Shown here piece by piece: positions 26,382 through 38,090 of a stretch of 64,000 nucleotides of DNA (within the stretch, counting starts at the first letter, position 1; each line of letters starts with the position of its first letter). Made by a program: the position numbers and the translations under genes. The notes below the pieces were generated by a model. That model ran no database searches and was not told the DNA's origin. It saw nothing but the letters and a program-made list of their open reading frames with translations. Source of the stretch: an uncultured Cyclobacteriaceae bacterium (GTDB lineage: Bacteria; Bacteroidota; Bacteroidia; Cytophagales; Cyclobacteriaceae); the NCBI GenBank assembly GCA_905479015.1, contig CAJQKV010000014.1:1-64000 (forward strand), written 5' to 3'.

Positions 26382-27863
26382 TCACTTAATCTTCAAATCA
26401 ATAGGAAAGCTGAGAAGATCAATGCCCCAAATCGTTGGAAGTAAGAAATAAACAAAAACAGTAATGACAATGATGGATACCACATTGAGTACAAATCCAG
26501 CACGCACCATGTCCTTCATCTGCAAATAACCTGAACCAAATACCACGGCATTAGGTGCTGTAGCCACTGGCAACATAAATGCACAAGAAGAGGCGATACA
26601 TGCCGCTACCATCAGACCATAAGGATGTACATCAAGGACACCCGATAGGGCTGCCAAAATAGGCATCATAAGCGTACAAGTTGCAATGTTTTGGGTAATC
26701 TCTGTTAAAAAATTAACGACGGCTACGACAATCAATAATACCAACCAAAACGGGATATCACTCAATCCACCGAGCTGTGCGCCAATCCATAAAGTCAATT
26801 TAGAGCTCTCAAAACTTTGGGCCACAGCAAAAGCCCCACCAAAAAGCAAAATCACACCCCAAGGCAATTTAACGGCAGACTGCCAATCCATGATTTGACT
26901 CCCTTTTTTGCTCTTTGATGGGATCAAGAATAAAGATACCGCTCCAATCATGACAATAATGGTATCGTTAATGCTCGGATAAAAAGGTGCAATTAAATAC
27001 CTTCTGGTAATCCAAGCCACCGCTACGAGTAAAAAAATGGTCAATACCCATTTTTCTTCGTAAGACATCTTACCTAATTTTTTCAATTCATCCTTGATAA
27101 TATTGGCACTCCCCTCAACTTTCTCCGTACTTAAAGAGAAGGCGAAATAGGACAAAACCAACCAACAGATCACCAAAATAGTCAAACTGATAGGTAATCC
27201 GATCCCAATCCATTGATCAAAAGGCATTGCGATCCCATAAAATTTTTCAACAGCATCTGCAAAAATTAAATTAGTCGGTGTGCCCACCAAGGTGGCAATT
27301 CCACCAATTGAAGAAGCATAGGCAATGGCTAAAATCAATGCTTTGCCAAAACCTTCTGTGTTTTTTTGGGTCAAACTACTCGCCCCAGCAAACTCCTTAA
27401 ATTGGGTAATGATTGATAAAGCTATGGGCAGCATCATTACCGTAGTTGCGGTATTTGAAATCCACATGGAAAGAAAGGCGGAAGCCAAAATAAAGCCCAA
27501 GATGATTTGTCTCATATTGGTGCCCGTAATCGAAATAATACTCAGGGCAATGCGCTTGTGTAGATTCCATTTTTGCATCGCCAAAGCCAAAATAAATCCC
27601 CCAACAAAAATATAAATGATGGGATTGGCATAAGATGGAGCAATGACCTTCAGTGGAACTGCATTGGTCATTGGGTATAAAATCATCGGCAAAAAAGAGG
27701 TAACGGGAATCGGAATCGCTTCTGTCATCCACCAGATGGCAATCCAAATGGTAGCTGCCATGACCTTAAAAGCTGGTTCCGACATCTCAGAAGGAGGTCC
27801 CATCCACAGCATTAAAAAAAATACTCCAGGGCCTAAGATTTGAAAAAATATTTTCTGCCTCAT
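26382..27863 (-). CDS. DASS-family (SLC13-like) dicarboxylate/anion transporter
   Basis: A 493-residue membrane protein with about 11-12 hydrophobic helices. It carries both SNT motifs of the divalent anion:sodium symporter family: WISNTATTVMMLPIALSI in the first half and TQNIATCTLMMPILAAL as the diverged repeat. The hairpin GTPTNLIFADAV and the C-terminal TAPNAVVFGSGYLQ are also present. Relatives carry succinate, malate or citrate with sodium; the substrate cannot be fixed. It is a single gene with a palindrome upstream at 28026-28042. Confidence 0.92.
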   Translation of the reverse strand: MRQKIFFQILGPGVFFLMLWMGPPSEMSEPAFKVMAATIWIAIWWMTEAIPIPVTSFLPMILYPMTNAVPLKVIAPSYANPIIYIFVGGFILALAMQKWNLHKRIALSIISITGTNMRQIILGFILASAFLSMWISNTATTVMMLPIALSIITQFKEFAGASSLTQKNTEGFGKALILAIAYASSIGGIATLVGTPTNLIFADAVEKFYGIAMPFDQWIGIGLPISLTILVICWLVLSYFAFSLSTEKVEGSANIIKDELKKLGKMSYEEKWVLTIFLLVAVAWITRRYLIAPFYPSINDTIIVMIGAVSLFLIPSKSKKGSQIMDWQSAVKLPWGVILLFGGAFAVAQSFESSKLTLWIGAQLGGLSDIPFWLVLLIVVAVVNFLTEITQNIATCTLMMPILAALSGVLDVHPYGLMVAACIASSCAFMLPVATAPNAVVFGSGYLQMKDMVRAGFVLNVVSIIVITVFVYFLLPTIWGIDLLSFPIDLKIK

Positions 27864-28237
27864 TTAAAATTGCTCCCTTTATTTTTAAAACTGCTTCAGT
27901 AAAAATTGGCAAGCCTGCCGAACAAGAACTGTAGCCACCCCTGTGATGGGGGTTTCAAAAGGTTTTGTGCCTTGCGCTCTATCAAATATATATATTTCGG
28001 CAGACATCATCTTTCTTACACTAAAACAAACAAATTGTTTGTCTCAATTATTTTGAAGAAAAGAGGAAGTTACTTTGTGGATTGGGGCTTAGTCCTTTTA
28101 TGAAGTGGGTAAAAGCTCGCTTTTAATTAATTGAAAAAACAAGAACTTGAACATCACCTGTAGATAAGGTCTTATTGGGTATCGCTAATGGATTCCCCTC
28201 ATAATCATATAGCCCATGAAAAAGTTTAAAATTACTA
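27864..28237. other. Intergenic region upstream of the DASS transporter
   Basis: These 374 bases carry the leader of the leftward transporter. I see a TATATTTG -7-like element on the minus strand at 27983-27990, a CCCC/GGGG hairpin near 27936-27953 in the presumed leader, and a 17-base palindrome at 28026-28042. No convincing gene. Confidence 0.4.
28026..28042. promoter_or_regulatory. Palindromic candidate operator
   Basis: Perfect 8-base arms (ACAAACAA and TTGTTTGT) flank one A. The site lies about 165 bases upstream of the DASS transporter and 35-60 bases upstream of its TATATTTG element, a reasonable activator position. No regulator gene is adjacent. Confidence 0.3.
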
Positions 28238-29854
<1,617 letters not shown>

Positions 29855-30079
29855 TTATTCTTCTCTTTTAAGTGCGCAAAATTAGCCCAATTCTTTATTG
29901 AAAAAAAGAGGTCGCACATATAATGCCTAAAACGCATGAATTACTCGCCTTTCATTCCAATCCTTCAAAGCGCTCAATTGACTAAACCCAAACAAAATAA
30001 CAGCCGATCATAAAATATTTATCAAGGGTCACTGTATTTTATACTAAATTCATACTTTCAATTAAAATTTAAATACATC

Positions 30080-31501
30080 ATGCTTCGTTTACTCACACCA
30101 TTCTTCAGTCTATGTATTGTTGCTTCCTTAAATGGACAACAGCTAAAAATCACAGATGAAATTGAATCTCAAAAATCTACCTATGAAACGATAGCGCTCA
30201 AAATATGGGACTGGGCGGAAGTAGGTTATCAAGAAGAAAAAAGCTCCGCATTACTCAAAAAAACATTAAGTGACGCAGGATTTTCCATTCAAACCGGTGT
30301 TGCCGAAATTCCAACTGCTTTTATCGCTGAATATGGATCTGGACATCCCGTCATTGCCATACTCGCCGAATACGATGCATTGCCTGGGGTATCTCAAAAA
30401 GCAATTCCCACTCGAGATCCAGTGATTACAGGGGGAGCGGGTCATGCCTGTGGACATCACCTTTTCGGCACCGCATCGGTTGCTGCTGGCATCGCAATAA
30501 AAAACTGGTTAAGAACCAATAAAATAAAGGGTACCCTTAGGGTATACGGTACGCCGGCTGAAGAAGGGGGCGCGGGAAAAGTTTACTTGGTAAGAGCCGG
30601 ATTATTCGATGATGTAGATGCGGTTTTACATTGGCACCCAAGCAGTAATAATAATGCAAACCCTGGCTCTTCCCTGGCTAATAAATCTGCTAAATTTCGA
30701 TTTTATGGGGAATCTTCGCATGCTGCAGCTTCGCCCGAACGCGGTCGTTCTGCCCTTGATGGTGTTGAGTCCATGAATCAAATGGTGAACATGCTCCGAG
30801 AGCATGTTCCTCAAGAAACAAGGATTCACTATGTGATTACCAGTGGTGGTGAAGCTCCCAATGTCGTACCTGCCTTTGCCGAGGTTTTTTATTATGTAAG
30901 GAACCCAGAAGTCGCCAATGTTAAAGCTATTTTTGAAAGGGTAGTTAAGGCAGCGCAAGGTGCCGCCATAGGGACCGAAACCACCATGGATTATGAAATC
31001 ATTCATGGCCTTTATAACCTACTGCCCAATGAAACTCTATCAGAAGTTATGTATAAAAACCTCGTATCCATTGGGGGGATGCGATACAACGATGCAGAAA
31101 TTAAATTTGCTCAACAAATACTTGATACCTATGAGGGTGATTACAAAATTGAATCAGGAGAAGAAATAACCCCTTATTCCATAGAAAAAAGGAAGGGTGG
31201 TGGGTCTACTGATGTGGGTGATGTAAGCTGGAAAGTACCTACCGCAGGCATGAGTGCTGCCACATGGGTTCCTGGTACTTCTGCACATACTTGGCAGGCT
31301 GTCGCCGCAGGAGGAACAAGTATTGGCATCAAAGGAATGTTGATCGCTGCTAAAACCATCGCCTTGACAGCCCAAGATGTTTTCACTGATCCTGACCTGA
31401 TCATCCGTGCAAATAAAGAATTAGAAGAACGTATCGGAAAAAATGATCCTTATAAGGCGCTCATTGGCGATCGTGACCCGCCTTTAGATTACAGAAATTG
31501 A
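30080..31501 (+). CDS. Secreted M20D-family amidohydrolase/peptidase
   Basis: A 473-residue protein with an N-terminal signal peptide ending near SLNGQQ. The M20 metal-binding motif is GHACGHHLFG (about 121-130), followed by AEEGGAGK with the catalytic/metal glutamates and HWHPSS. The closest known relatives are p-aminobenzoyl-glutamate hydrolase B (AbgB) and amidohydrolases of amino-acid conjugates. Export is predicted, so it probably acts on peptides or N-acyl amino acids outside the cytoplasm. A secreted gamma-glutamyltransferase gene follows at 203 bases. Confidence 0.9.
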   Translation: MLRLLTPFFSLCIVASLNGQQLKITDEIESQKSTYETIALKIWDWAEVGYQEEKSSALLKKTLSDAGFSIQTGVAEIPTAFIAEYGSGHPVIAILAEYDALPGVSQKAIPTRDPVITGGAGHACGHHLFGTASVAAGIAIKNWLRTNKIKGTLRVYGTPAEEGGAGKVYLVRAGLFDDVDAVLHWHPSSNNNANPGSSLANKSAKFRFYGESSHAAASPERGRSALDGVESMNQMVNMLREHVPQETRIHYVITSGGEAPNVVPAFAEVFYYVRNPEVANVKAIFERVVKAAQGAAIGTETTMDYEIIHGLYNLLPNETLSEVMYKNLVSIGGMRYNDAEIKFAQQILDTYEGDYKIESGEEITPYSIEKRKGGGSTDVGDVSWKVPTAGMSAATWVPGTSAHTWQAVAAGGTSIGIKGMLIAAKTIALTAQDVFTDPDLIIRANKELEERIGKNDPYKALIGDRDPPLDYRN

Positions 31502-31550
31502 TCAAAAGATCCGTTCTTTATAATGTAATCATTGACGTGGAATTTTAAAT

Positions 31551-31558
31551 TATTTTTG
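31551..31558 (+). promoter_or_regulatory. Candidate -7 element ahead of the gamma-glutamyltransferase gene
   Basis: TATTTTTG matches TAnnTTTG exactly; a TTG lies 16 bases upstream, slightly close. It stands 147 bases before the ATG, so the leader would be long. A 14-codon frame starting MKKLLLNS lies in that leader, of doubtful meaning. Confidence 0.25.
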
Positions 31559-31704
31559 GTATAAAATGAAGAAATTACTGCTAAATTCGGCTTCGCTTAA
31601 GATGTTTTAAAAATATTTAAAAAATTATGCTGCCTCTCAATCAATAATTAAATATTTAAATGGATGTTCATAAAAAATTAAAATAAATCCTTCAAATAAC
31701 TTTA

Positions 31705-33396
31705 ATGATGAAAAAATATTTAAGCGCCTTCTTTTTTTTAGTTACCTCCCTTACTCTGTGTGCTCAAGATCGGATTACCGGAAAAGGTTTTGCCACCCGA
31801 TCTGAGGTCATTGCTCAAAATGGAATGGTGGCCACGAGTCATCCCCTCGCCACACAAATAGGACTTGATATCCTCAAAAAAGGAGGTACCGCCATTGACG
31901 CCGCCATTGCGGCCAATGCCGCTTTAGGACTCATGGAACCCACTGGATCCGGAATTGGGGGAGATCTTTTTGCTATTATTTGGGATGGGAAAACAAAAAC
32001 CATACATGGCTTGAATGCCAGTGGTCGTTCCCCCAAATCATTGACTTTGGAATATTTCCAATCACAAAATTTAACCAAAATTCCTTCTTTTGGCCCATTG
32101 CCCGTAAGCGTTCCTGGGGCTGTAGATGGATGGTTTGAGCTTCATGAAAAATTTGGCTCTCTTCCTATGACAGATATTTTAGCACCCGCAATCCACTATG
32201 CCGAAAATGGATTTCCAGTGACCGAATTGATTGCCTACTACATGGCAGTAGGTGCCTCAAGATATGAATCTTTCAATTTTCAAAATTTTAAGGATACTTA
32301 TATGATCGATGGTAAGACACCGAGCAAAGGTCAACTATTCAAAAATCCAGATTTAGCCATGACCTATAGTATCCTCGCTAACAAGGGTAGAGCGGGTTTT
32401 TATAAGGGAAAAATAGCGAAAACCATTGCTGATTATGTTCAGGCCAAAGGGGGCTTTTTATCAACATCAGACTTGGCAGATCATCATTCTGAATGGGTCA
32501 CACCCGTCTCTGTAAATTATAGGGGTTATGATGTATGGGAACTTCCTCCGAATGGGCAAGGCATCGCTGCCCTGCAAATGTTGAATATACTAGAGGGCTA
32601 TGACTTTGATGAGATCCCATATGGAAGCGCAGAACACATTCACCTATTTACTGAAGCCAAAAAACTGGCTTTTGAAGACCGTGCAAAATATTATGCGGAT
32701 ATGGATTTTTATGATGTCCCGTTGGAACAATTACTTTCAAAAGATTATGCGGCCGCAAGACGAAGCGAAATTGGCCCTGACGCCGGCCTTTACAAAGCAG
32801 GGTCGATAAGCAATGGAGAGACGGTGTACCTGACCGTTGCTGATAAAAATGGTACCATGATTTCTTTAATTCAAAGCAATTATAGAGGTATGGGCTCAGG
32901 ATTAGTTCCTACAGATTTGGGTTTTATGCTTCAAGATCGCGGAGAGCTTTTTTCTCTTGAAGAAGGACAAGCCAATACCTACGCCCCTGGCAAAAGACCC
33001 TTTCATACTATTATACCCGCATTTATGACTAAAAATGGCATCCCTCTGATGAGCTTTGGGGTAATGGGAGGTGACTTTCAGCCCATGGGGCATGTACAAA
33101 TTGTAATGAATATGGTAGATTTTGGCATGACCTTGCAAGAAGCTGGGGATGCCCCGAGGATAGATCACACAGGAACCTCTACGCCCACAGGTTTTGATGC
33201 GGTAAATTCAGGAAAAATCAGACTAGAATCAGGCTTTGATTATGAAACTATTCGAACACTGATGAACCAAGGACATAACGTAGGGTTTGCCTTAGGCATA
33301 TATGGAGGATATCAAGCCATCCTGTGGGATGATAAAAATAAGGTCTACTTGGGCGCTTCAGAATCGCGAAAAGATGGTCAGGCAGCAGGTTACTGA
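31705..33396 (+). CDS. ggt: Secreted gamma-glutamyltransferase
   Basis: A 563-residue N-terminal-nucleophile hydrolase with signal peptide (cleavage near CAQD). Family signatures are GGTAIDAAIAANAALGLMEP, SGIGGDLFAIIW and VPGAVDGW. The likely autocleavage site is at the threonine in GETVYLTVADKNG, producing the small subunit, followed by KRPFHTIIPAF and GVMGGDFQPMGH. It hydrolyses or transfers gamma-glutamyl groups from glutathione and peptides in the periplasm. With the preceding M20 enzyme it suggests peptide and amino-acid scavenging. Confidence 0.93.
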   Translation: MMKKYLSAFFFLVTSLTLCAQDRITGKGFATRSEVIAQNGMVATSHPLATQIGLDILKKGGTAIDAAIAANAALGLMEPTGSGIGGDLFAIIWDGKTKTIHGLNASGRSPKSLTLEYFQSQNLTKIPSFGPLPVSVPGAVDGWFELHEKFGSLPMTDILAPAIHYAENGFPVTELIAYYMAVGASRYESFNFQNFKDTYMIDGKTPSKGQLFKNPDLAMTYSILANKGRAGFYKGKIAKTIADYVQAKGGFLSTSDLADHHSEWVTPVSVNYRGYDVWELPPNGQGIAALQMLNILEGYDFDEIPYGSAEHIHLFTEAKKLAFEDRAKYYADMDFYDVPLEQLLSKDYAAARRSEIGPDAGLYKAGSISNGETVYLTVADKNGTMISLIQSNYRGMGSGLVPTDLGFMLQDRGELFSLEEGQANTYAPGKRPFHTIIPAFMTKNGIPLMSFGVMGGDFQPMGHVQIVMNMVDFGMTLQEAGDAPRIDHTGTSTPTGFDAVNSGKIRLESGFDYETIRTLMNQGHNVGFALGIYGGYQAILWDDKNKVYLGASESRKDGQAAGY

Positions 33397-33462
33397 CCCA
33401 TTCCTAAATTAAATATCCGTTGAAAAAACTATTCCCATTTTGACCCTAGTCATGTAACTGAT

Positions 33463-34155
33463 TTGAAGTCCCCAGACATAAGAGTAATCATCCCGGCTTT
33501 TAATGAACAAAATGCAGTCGGCCATGTCATTAAAGAAATTCCCAAAGATTGGGTTACGGAAATTATCGTGGTTGACAATGGATCCTCGGATCACACTTTC
33601 GTAACTGCTCAGAAACTTGGGGCCACCTCATTAAAAGAATCCAAACGTGGCTATGGTTGGGCCTGTTTGAAAGGGATAGATCATCTATCTAAAAGTGATC
33701 CCACTCCTGATATTGTTGTATTTCTTGATGGGGACTACAGCGACTATCCATCTGAAATCGTAAAATTAGTTGATCCCATCATAAATGGAATGGCTGATAT
33801 GGTCATTGGGAGTCGTAAATTGGGTATTAAAGAACCTGGCTCCATGATGCCACAGCAAATATTTGGGAACTGGCTCGCCACCACTTTGATAAGGTATCTT
33901 TACCATGTTAAATATACGGACTTGGGACCTTTTCGAGCCATCAAATACGATGCATTGATGCAACTTAAAATGGAAGACAAGACCTATGGCTGGACCGTCG
34001 AAATGCAAATCAAAGCCATCAAAAATAAATTAAAAATTGAGGAAATAGCTGTGGATTATCGCAAAAGAATAGGAATATCTAAGGTTTCAGGCACCCTTAA
34101 AGGTACGATTCTGGCGGGTTACAAAATCATCGCCACCATTATTAAATATCTCTAA
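33463..34155 (+). CDS. Family 2 glycosyltransferase, DPM1-like
   Basis: A 230-residue GT-A enzyme resembling polyprenyl-phosphate mannose/glucose synthases: VIIPAFNEQNAVGHVI, VVDNGSSDHT, the nucleotide-sugar motif FLDGDYSDYP and the late GWTVEMQIKAI segment. The frame begins with TTG at 33463; the only nearby ATG is out of frame and closed by a stop. It ends directly before the cellulose-synthase-like gene, opening a tightly packed operon. It probably makes a lipid-linked sugar donor for the membrane glycosyltransferases next to it. Confidence 0.9.
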   Translation: MKSPDIRVIIPAFNEQNAVGHVIKEIPKDWVTEIIVVDNGSSDHTFVTAQKLGATSLKESKRGYGWACLKGIDHLSKSDPTPDIVVFLDGDYSDYPSEIVKLVDPIINGMADMVIGSRKLGIKEPGSMMPQQIFGNWLATTLIRYLYHVKYTDLGPFRAIKYDALMQLKMEDKTYGWTVEMQIKAIKNKLKIEEIAVDYRKRIGISKVSGTLKGTILAGYKIIATIIKYL

Positions 34156-35613
34156 ATGGAATGGATCATAATAATGCTTTATGGTTTTTCAATGTTCATA
34201 ATTTGCCTATTTAGCTTAGCACAATTGAACCTGACTTGGCATTATATTAGAAAAGTCGATGATCCTCCTTTGAATCATGAACCTACGAACCTACCTTTTG
34301 TAACCCTTCAACTGCCGCTATATAATGAAAAATATGTGATTGATCGACTCCTAGATGCGGCCACCTCCTTAGATTACCCAAACACTCACCTCGAAATTCA
34401 ACTCCTTGACGACTCTGATGACGAAACCGTCGGTATGATTGATGCCCGCATAAACCAAATCAAAAACAAGGGCATTGACATTGTTCATCTGAGAAGACAA
34501 AATAGAATAGGCTTCAAGGCAGGTGCTTTACAACATGGGTTGACCATAGCTAAAGGTGAATTCATTGCTATATTTGATGCTGATTTTATACCTAAAAAAG
34601 ATTTTTTAAAAAAAGTCATCCCCTATTTTAAAGATGAAAAAATAGCCATGGTACAAACGCGTTGGGGCCATTTAAATGAAAATTTCAACTTGCTCACCAA
34701 AATGCAGGCCTTTGGCCTTAATGCCCATTTTACTGTGGAACAAACAGGACGAAGAAAAGCCAAGAGCTTTATTAATTTCAATGGAACGGCAGGCATCTGG
34801 AGGAAAGAAAGTATTCTGGATGTAGGCGGCTGGCACCATGATACGCTCACAGAAGATCTTGACCTAAGCTATCGCGCGCAGTTAAATGGATGGAAATTCG
34901 AATACCTTGAATCTGTAGAAAGCCCAGCTGAACTCCCCATCACGCTGCAAGCCGTAAAAAGCCAACAATTCAGGTGGAATAAAGGAACTGCAGAAACGAT
35001 CAGAAAAAATATAGGCAAAGTAATCCAATCAGATTTGGCGCTTAATCATAAAACAAGGGCTACGTTACATCTTTTAAATAGTACGGTTTTTCTCTTTATT
35101 TTTATGGCTGCTCTGCTTTCAGTACCCCTTGTTTTTATAAAAAATGAGTATCCTCACCTGAAAACGATTTTTGATTTCGGTTCTGTTTTTTTAGTCGGTT
35201 TTATCGCCATCGGTATTTTCTACTGGTTTGCCATTCGAGCTTCTCAAAAAAATCCATTAACCTATTTTTGTATCTATTTTCCTTTATACCTTACCTTTTC
35301 ACTCAGTCTATCACTCCACAACTCGTTGGCCTTATTGGAAGGGTTTCTTAACATAAAAACAGGTTTTGTCAGAACTCCAAAGTTTGGTGTCCAAAAGCAT
35401 ACGGATGATTGGAAAGGCAATAGTTATATTCAACCTAAGATCAGCTTACTCAATTTTATGGAAGGCTTGTGCATGCTCTATTTCGCTTGGGGTTTGGGCC
35501 TAGGTGTCAACTTTCAGCATTACGGTTTTCTGCCTTTTCATGCCATGCTTACCCTCGGTTTTGGCTATCTTTTTTTTAATGCGATCAAAAACAGTTTAAA
35601 AAATGTCACTTAA
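34156..35613 (+). CDS. Cellulose-synthase-like membrane glycosyltransferase (GT2)
   Basis: A 485-residue processive-type GT2 with one N-terminal membrane helix, a catalytic domain and four or more C-terminal helices. Its motifs are QLLDDSDDET, FDADF (DxD), TEDLDLSYR (catalytic base) and QQFRW (Q-x-x-R-W, acceptor/product site). These fit the BcsA/glucomannan-synthase-like superfamily. It makes an extracellular or membrane-linked beta-glycan; the product cannot be named. It overlaps the next gene by 11 bases. Confidence 0.9.
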   Translation: MEWIIIMLYGFSMFIICLFSLAQLNLTWHYIRKVDDPPLNHEPTNLPFVTLQLPLYNEKYVIDRLLDAATSLDYPNTHLEIQLLDDSDDETVGMIDARINQIKNKGIDIVHLRRQNRIGFKAGALQHGLTIAKGEFIAIFDADFIPKKDFLKKVIPYFKDEKIAMVQTRWGHLNENFNLLTKMQAFGLNAHFTVEQTGRRKAKSFINFNGTAGIWRKESILDVGGWHHDTLTEDLDLSYRAQLNGWKFEYLESVESPAELPITLQAVKSQQFRWNKGTAETIRKNIGKVIQSDLALNHKTRATLHLLNSTVFLFIFMAALLSVPLVFIKNEYPHLKTIFDFGSVFLVGFIAIGIFYWFAIRASQKNPLTYFCIYFPLYLTFSLSLSLHNSLALLEGFLNIKTGFVRTPKFGVQKHTDDWKGNSYIQPKISLLNFMEGLCMLYFAWGLGLGVNFQHYGFLPFHAMLTLGFGYLFFNAIKNSLKNVT

Positions 35614-36892
35614 GAGACTTTTTGGACCTGCTCCCCTGTTGTACTTCATGTTTGTTGTATCTATTTTAATTCTATCAACAGTATTGAATAGATCAGATTC
35701 CATGGGTTTATTTATCTGCTTCAGTGCGTCTTTTTTTGCTTATTTCTGGATTTGTAAATTTGAATATTCATTCAAATCTATATGGGTCTTAGGCATAGGT
35801 GTACGGTACCTGCTTTTTTATGATTTACCCAATTTATCAGATGATTTCTATCGGTTTATTTGGGATGGATCCTTGATTCACCATGGCATCAACCCCTATT
35901 CATTATTACCTACCCAGGTCACTGAGCTGGGTATCCCAAAATTTTCTCCTACGGCATTGGCACAGTTAAATTCCAGTACGTACGCTACCGTTTATCCGCC
36001 CTTGAATCAGTTCTTTTTTTGGCTCTCCACTTTTCTAGTTCAGCCCTTATGGTCCGTAGGTATCTTGAGGATTTTCCTGTTATTAACGGACATCGCCTCG
36101 ACCTGGTTACTTCATAAATTAAGACCAAAAACAGCTCTATCAGGCTGGTTTTTTTTAAATCCTTTGCTTATTTGGGAAGGCGTGGGTAATGTGCATTTTG
36201 AATCAATGGTGATTTTCTTCCTTCTGCTCACCCTATATTTTATTTCGAAAAATAAATTTGCCAAGGCTGGATTCGCCTGGGGTTTGGCCATCGCTACCAA
36301 ACTCATCCCACTCCTCTTTCTACCTGCTTTAATGTGGTATTATAAATGGAAGCAGAGCTGGGTATTAATCAGCATTGCACTGATCGTATTGAGTCTAACC
36401 CTGATACCGATGTTAAGCACTCAGCTCACGGAGGGAACCTTCACCAGTTTAAAACTCTACTTCCAGCATTTTGAATTTAATGCCAGCATTTACTTCATTT
36501 TCAGAGCCCTCGGTTTTTGGTTTAATGGATACAATATCATTGGAACCCTGGGACCCATCATGGGGCTCATTACTTTATTTTTAATCTCCTTAGGAGCTAT
36601 TCTTCTATATCATTATAAAAAATCTCTGGAAACCGTCTTACTTTATTCACTTACCATTTATCTTCTGATGAGTACAACCATTCATCCATGGTATATCTTA
36701 ACTTTGATACCCCTAGGATTACTTAGTGGATACTGGTATCCTGTTATTTGGAGCTTCTCCGTATCTTGGAGCTATTTTGGTTATGATGCTGCAGGATATG
36801 ATGTGCCTACCTGGTGGATATTAAGTGAATATATCATCTTATTTGGTGCTATAGGAATAGAATTAAAAAAGAAATATGCGGCCCTTATATAG
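35603..36892 (+). CDS. Polytopic membrane glycosyltransferase (GT-C type, GT87/mannosyltransferase-like)
   Basis: A 429-residue protein with about ten membrane helices and the loop LSDDFYRFIWDGSLIHHGINPY after the first helices. The acidic pair there is typical of GT-C enzymes that use polyprenyl-phosphate sugars. The conserved HPWY segment (TTIHPWYILTLIPLG) near the C terminus also fits. Position after a DPM1-like synthase suggests it uses the lipid-linked sugar that enzyme makes. The family assignment is approximate. Confidence 0.8.
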   Translation: MSLKRLFGPAPLLYFMFVVSILILSTVLNRSDSMGLFICFSASFFAYFWICKFEYSFKSIWVLGIGVRYLLFYDLPNLSDDFYRFIWDGSLIHHGINPYSLLPTQVTELGIPKFSPTALAQLNSSTYATVYPPLNQFFFWLSTFLVQPLWSVGILRIFLLLTDIASTWLLHKLRPKTALSGWFFLNPLLIWEGVGNVHFESMVIFFLLLTLYFISKNKFAKAGFAWGLAIATKLIPLLFLPALMWYYKWKQSWVLISIALIVLSLTLIPMLSTQLTEGTFTSLKLYFQHFEFNASIYFIFRALGFWFNGYNIIGTLGPIMGLITLFLISLGAILLYHYKKSLETVLLYSLTIYLLMSTTIHPWYILTLIPLGLLSGYWYPVIWSFSVSWSYFGYDAAGYDVPTWWILSEYIILFGAIGIELKKKYAALI

Positions 36893-37370
36893 CGTTTTAT
36901 TTTGTTTGTATATAGTTCTTGGATGTCAAACCAAAACATTTGATGATCCCATTTCTTTCCTTTACAAAAACACAGTCCCTCTCCTCAAGACTGAGGAAGT
37001 AGTGCAGAAAATGCAGTATCAAGAACCCCTATTACTAGATACCCGTAGCCGCAGCGAATTTTCAGTCAGTCATCTCCCGGGAGCTCAGCTTATTGAATAT
37101 GATGATTTCAAACCGTCAGATGTGGACCATATTCCAAAAAATAAAGAAATCATCGTCTATTGTTCGGTAGGTTATCGCAGTGAACGCATAGGCGAAAAAC
37201 TCCTTGAAATGGGATATACTAAGGTCTACAACTTATACGGAGGAATCTTTGATTGGAAAAATCAATCACAGATTGTCGTAAATCATTTAAATTTGCCTAC
37301 GGATAGCATTCATGCTTACAGCAAAGTATGGTCTATATGGTTAAACAAAGGAATTAAGGTTTATGAGTAA
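36876..37370 (+). CDS. Rhodanese-like lipoprotein
   Basis: A 164-residue protein with a lipoprotein signal (lipobox VLGC, Cys17) and a rhodanese domain: LLLDTRSRSEFSVSHLPGA and active-site Cys in VYCSVGYRSERIG. The catalytic cysteine is intact, so sulfur transfer is possible, but a periplasmic single-domain rhodanese may instead be a redox or binding protein. It overlaps both neighbours in the operon (16 and 8 bases). Confidence 0.9.
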   Translation: MRPLYSVLFCLYIVLGCQTKTFDDPISFLYKNTVPLLKTEEVVQKMQYQEPLLLDTRSRSEFSVSHLPGAQLIEYDDFKPSDVDHIPKNKEIIVYCSVGYRSERIGEKLLEMGYTKVYNLYGGIFDWKNQSQIVVNHLNLPTDSIHAYSKVWSIWLNKGIKVYE

Positions 37371-38016
37371 AGAAGTATTGTCCATTTTTGTTAAAAATTT
37401 AATCCCAGGAACGGTTAAAACAAGATTGGCCGAAGATTTGGGTATGGACTTGGCGATGGAGATCTACAAAGAACTGGTAGGTATTACCGCAGAAGTAACG
37501 GATGTCTTAAAGATTGATAAATGTGTCTACTATTCTGAATACATCGAATCGCATGATCAATTTGACGATGCCAAATACCAAAAACATATCCAAGAAGGTA
37601 AAGATTTGGGGCAACGAATGCAAAATTGCTTTTATGATGCCTTTGAATTAGGCTTTGATAAAATGATTCTTATTGGTAGCGATACACCTGACATCACTGA
37701 TAAGATCATTTCCCAAGGTTTTGCTGCATTGGATAAACATGATGTGGTCATTGGCCCTGCCCAAGATGGCGGTTTTTATCTGATTGGTATGAAAGAACCT
37801 CATGAAAATTTACTCAATAAACAAGCCTATGGTCATGATGAGGTCCTGAATGAACTCTTGGATGAAATTGAGGATAGAGATCTTTCTGTATTTAAATTAC
37901 CCACCCTTATCGATATTGACGTAAAGGATGATTTAAAAAAAGCGGGGATTGAAATCGTTTTTGAGGAAGAAGATGATATGGACGAAAATAATGGGGGCGA
38001 AAATAAGCCTATTTAA
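37363..38016 (+). CDS. TIGR04282/DUF2064-family nucleotidyl/glycosyltransferase
   Basis: A 217-residue cytoplasmic protein with the features of TIGR04282 (DUF2064): VKNLIPGTVKTRLAEDLG at the N terminus, LGQRMQNCF, LIGSDTPDI and GPAQDGGFYLIGMK. Some members sit in arsenosugar clusters, but no arsenic genes occur here; in many genomes the family accompanies GT2 and GT-C genes as in this operon. The last 15 residues are very acidic. The exact substrate is unknown. Confidence 0.85.
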   Translation: MSKEVLSIFVKNLIPGTVKTRLAEDLGMDLAMEIYKELVGITAEVTDVLKIDKCVYYSEYIESHDQFDDAKYQKHIQEGKDLGQRMQNCFYDAFELGFDKMILIGSDTPDITDKIISQGFAALDKHDVVIGPAQDGGFYLIGMKEPHENLLNKQAYGHDEVLNELLDEIEDRDLSVFKLPTLIDIDVKDDLKKAGIEIVFEEEDDMDENNGGENKPI

Positions 38017-38090
38017 TCATTTAATCGCCTTTTAAGATTCAATATTCCTGATAAAAAGGGCATGACGTTGTTCACTTTAACTGATTCACA

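Noticed and set aside
27906-28103. Plus-strand frame of 65 codons between the DASS and ABC-F genes
   Set aside because: It has no recognisable domain and overlaps the presumed promoter and palindrome of the transporter.
37363-38016. Arsenosugar biosynthesis cluster
   Set aside because: Only a TIGR04282 protein and a GT2 are present; no arsM or arsS-like radical SAM gene is nearby.
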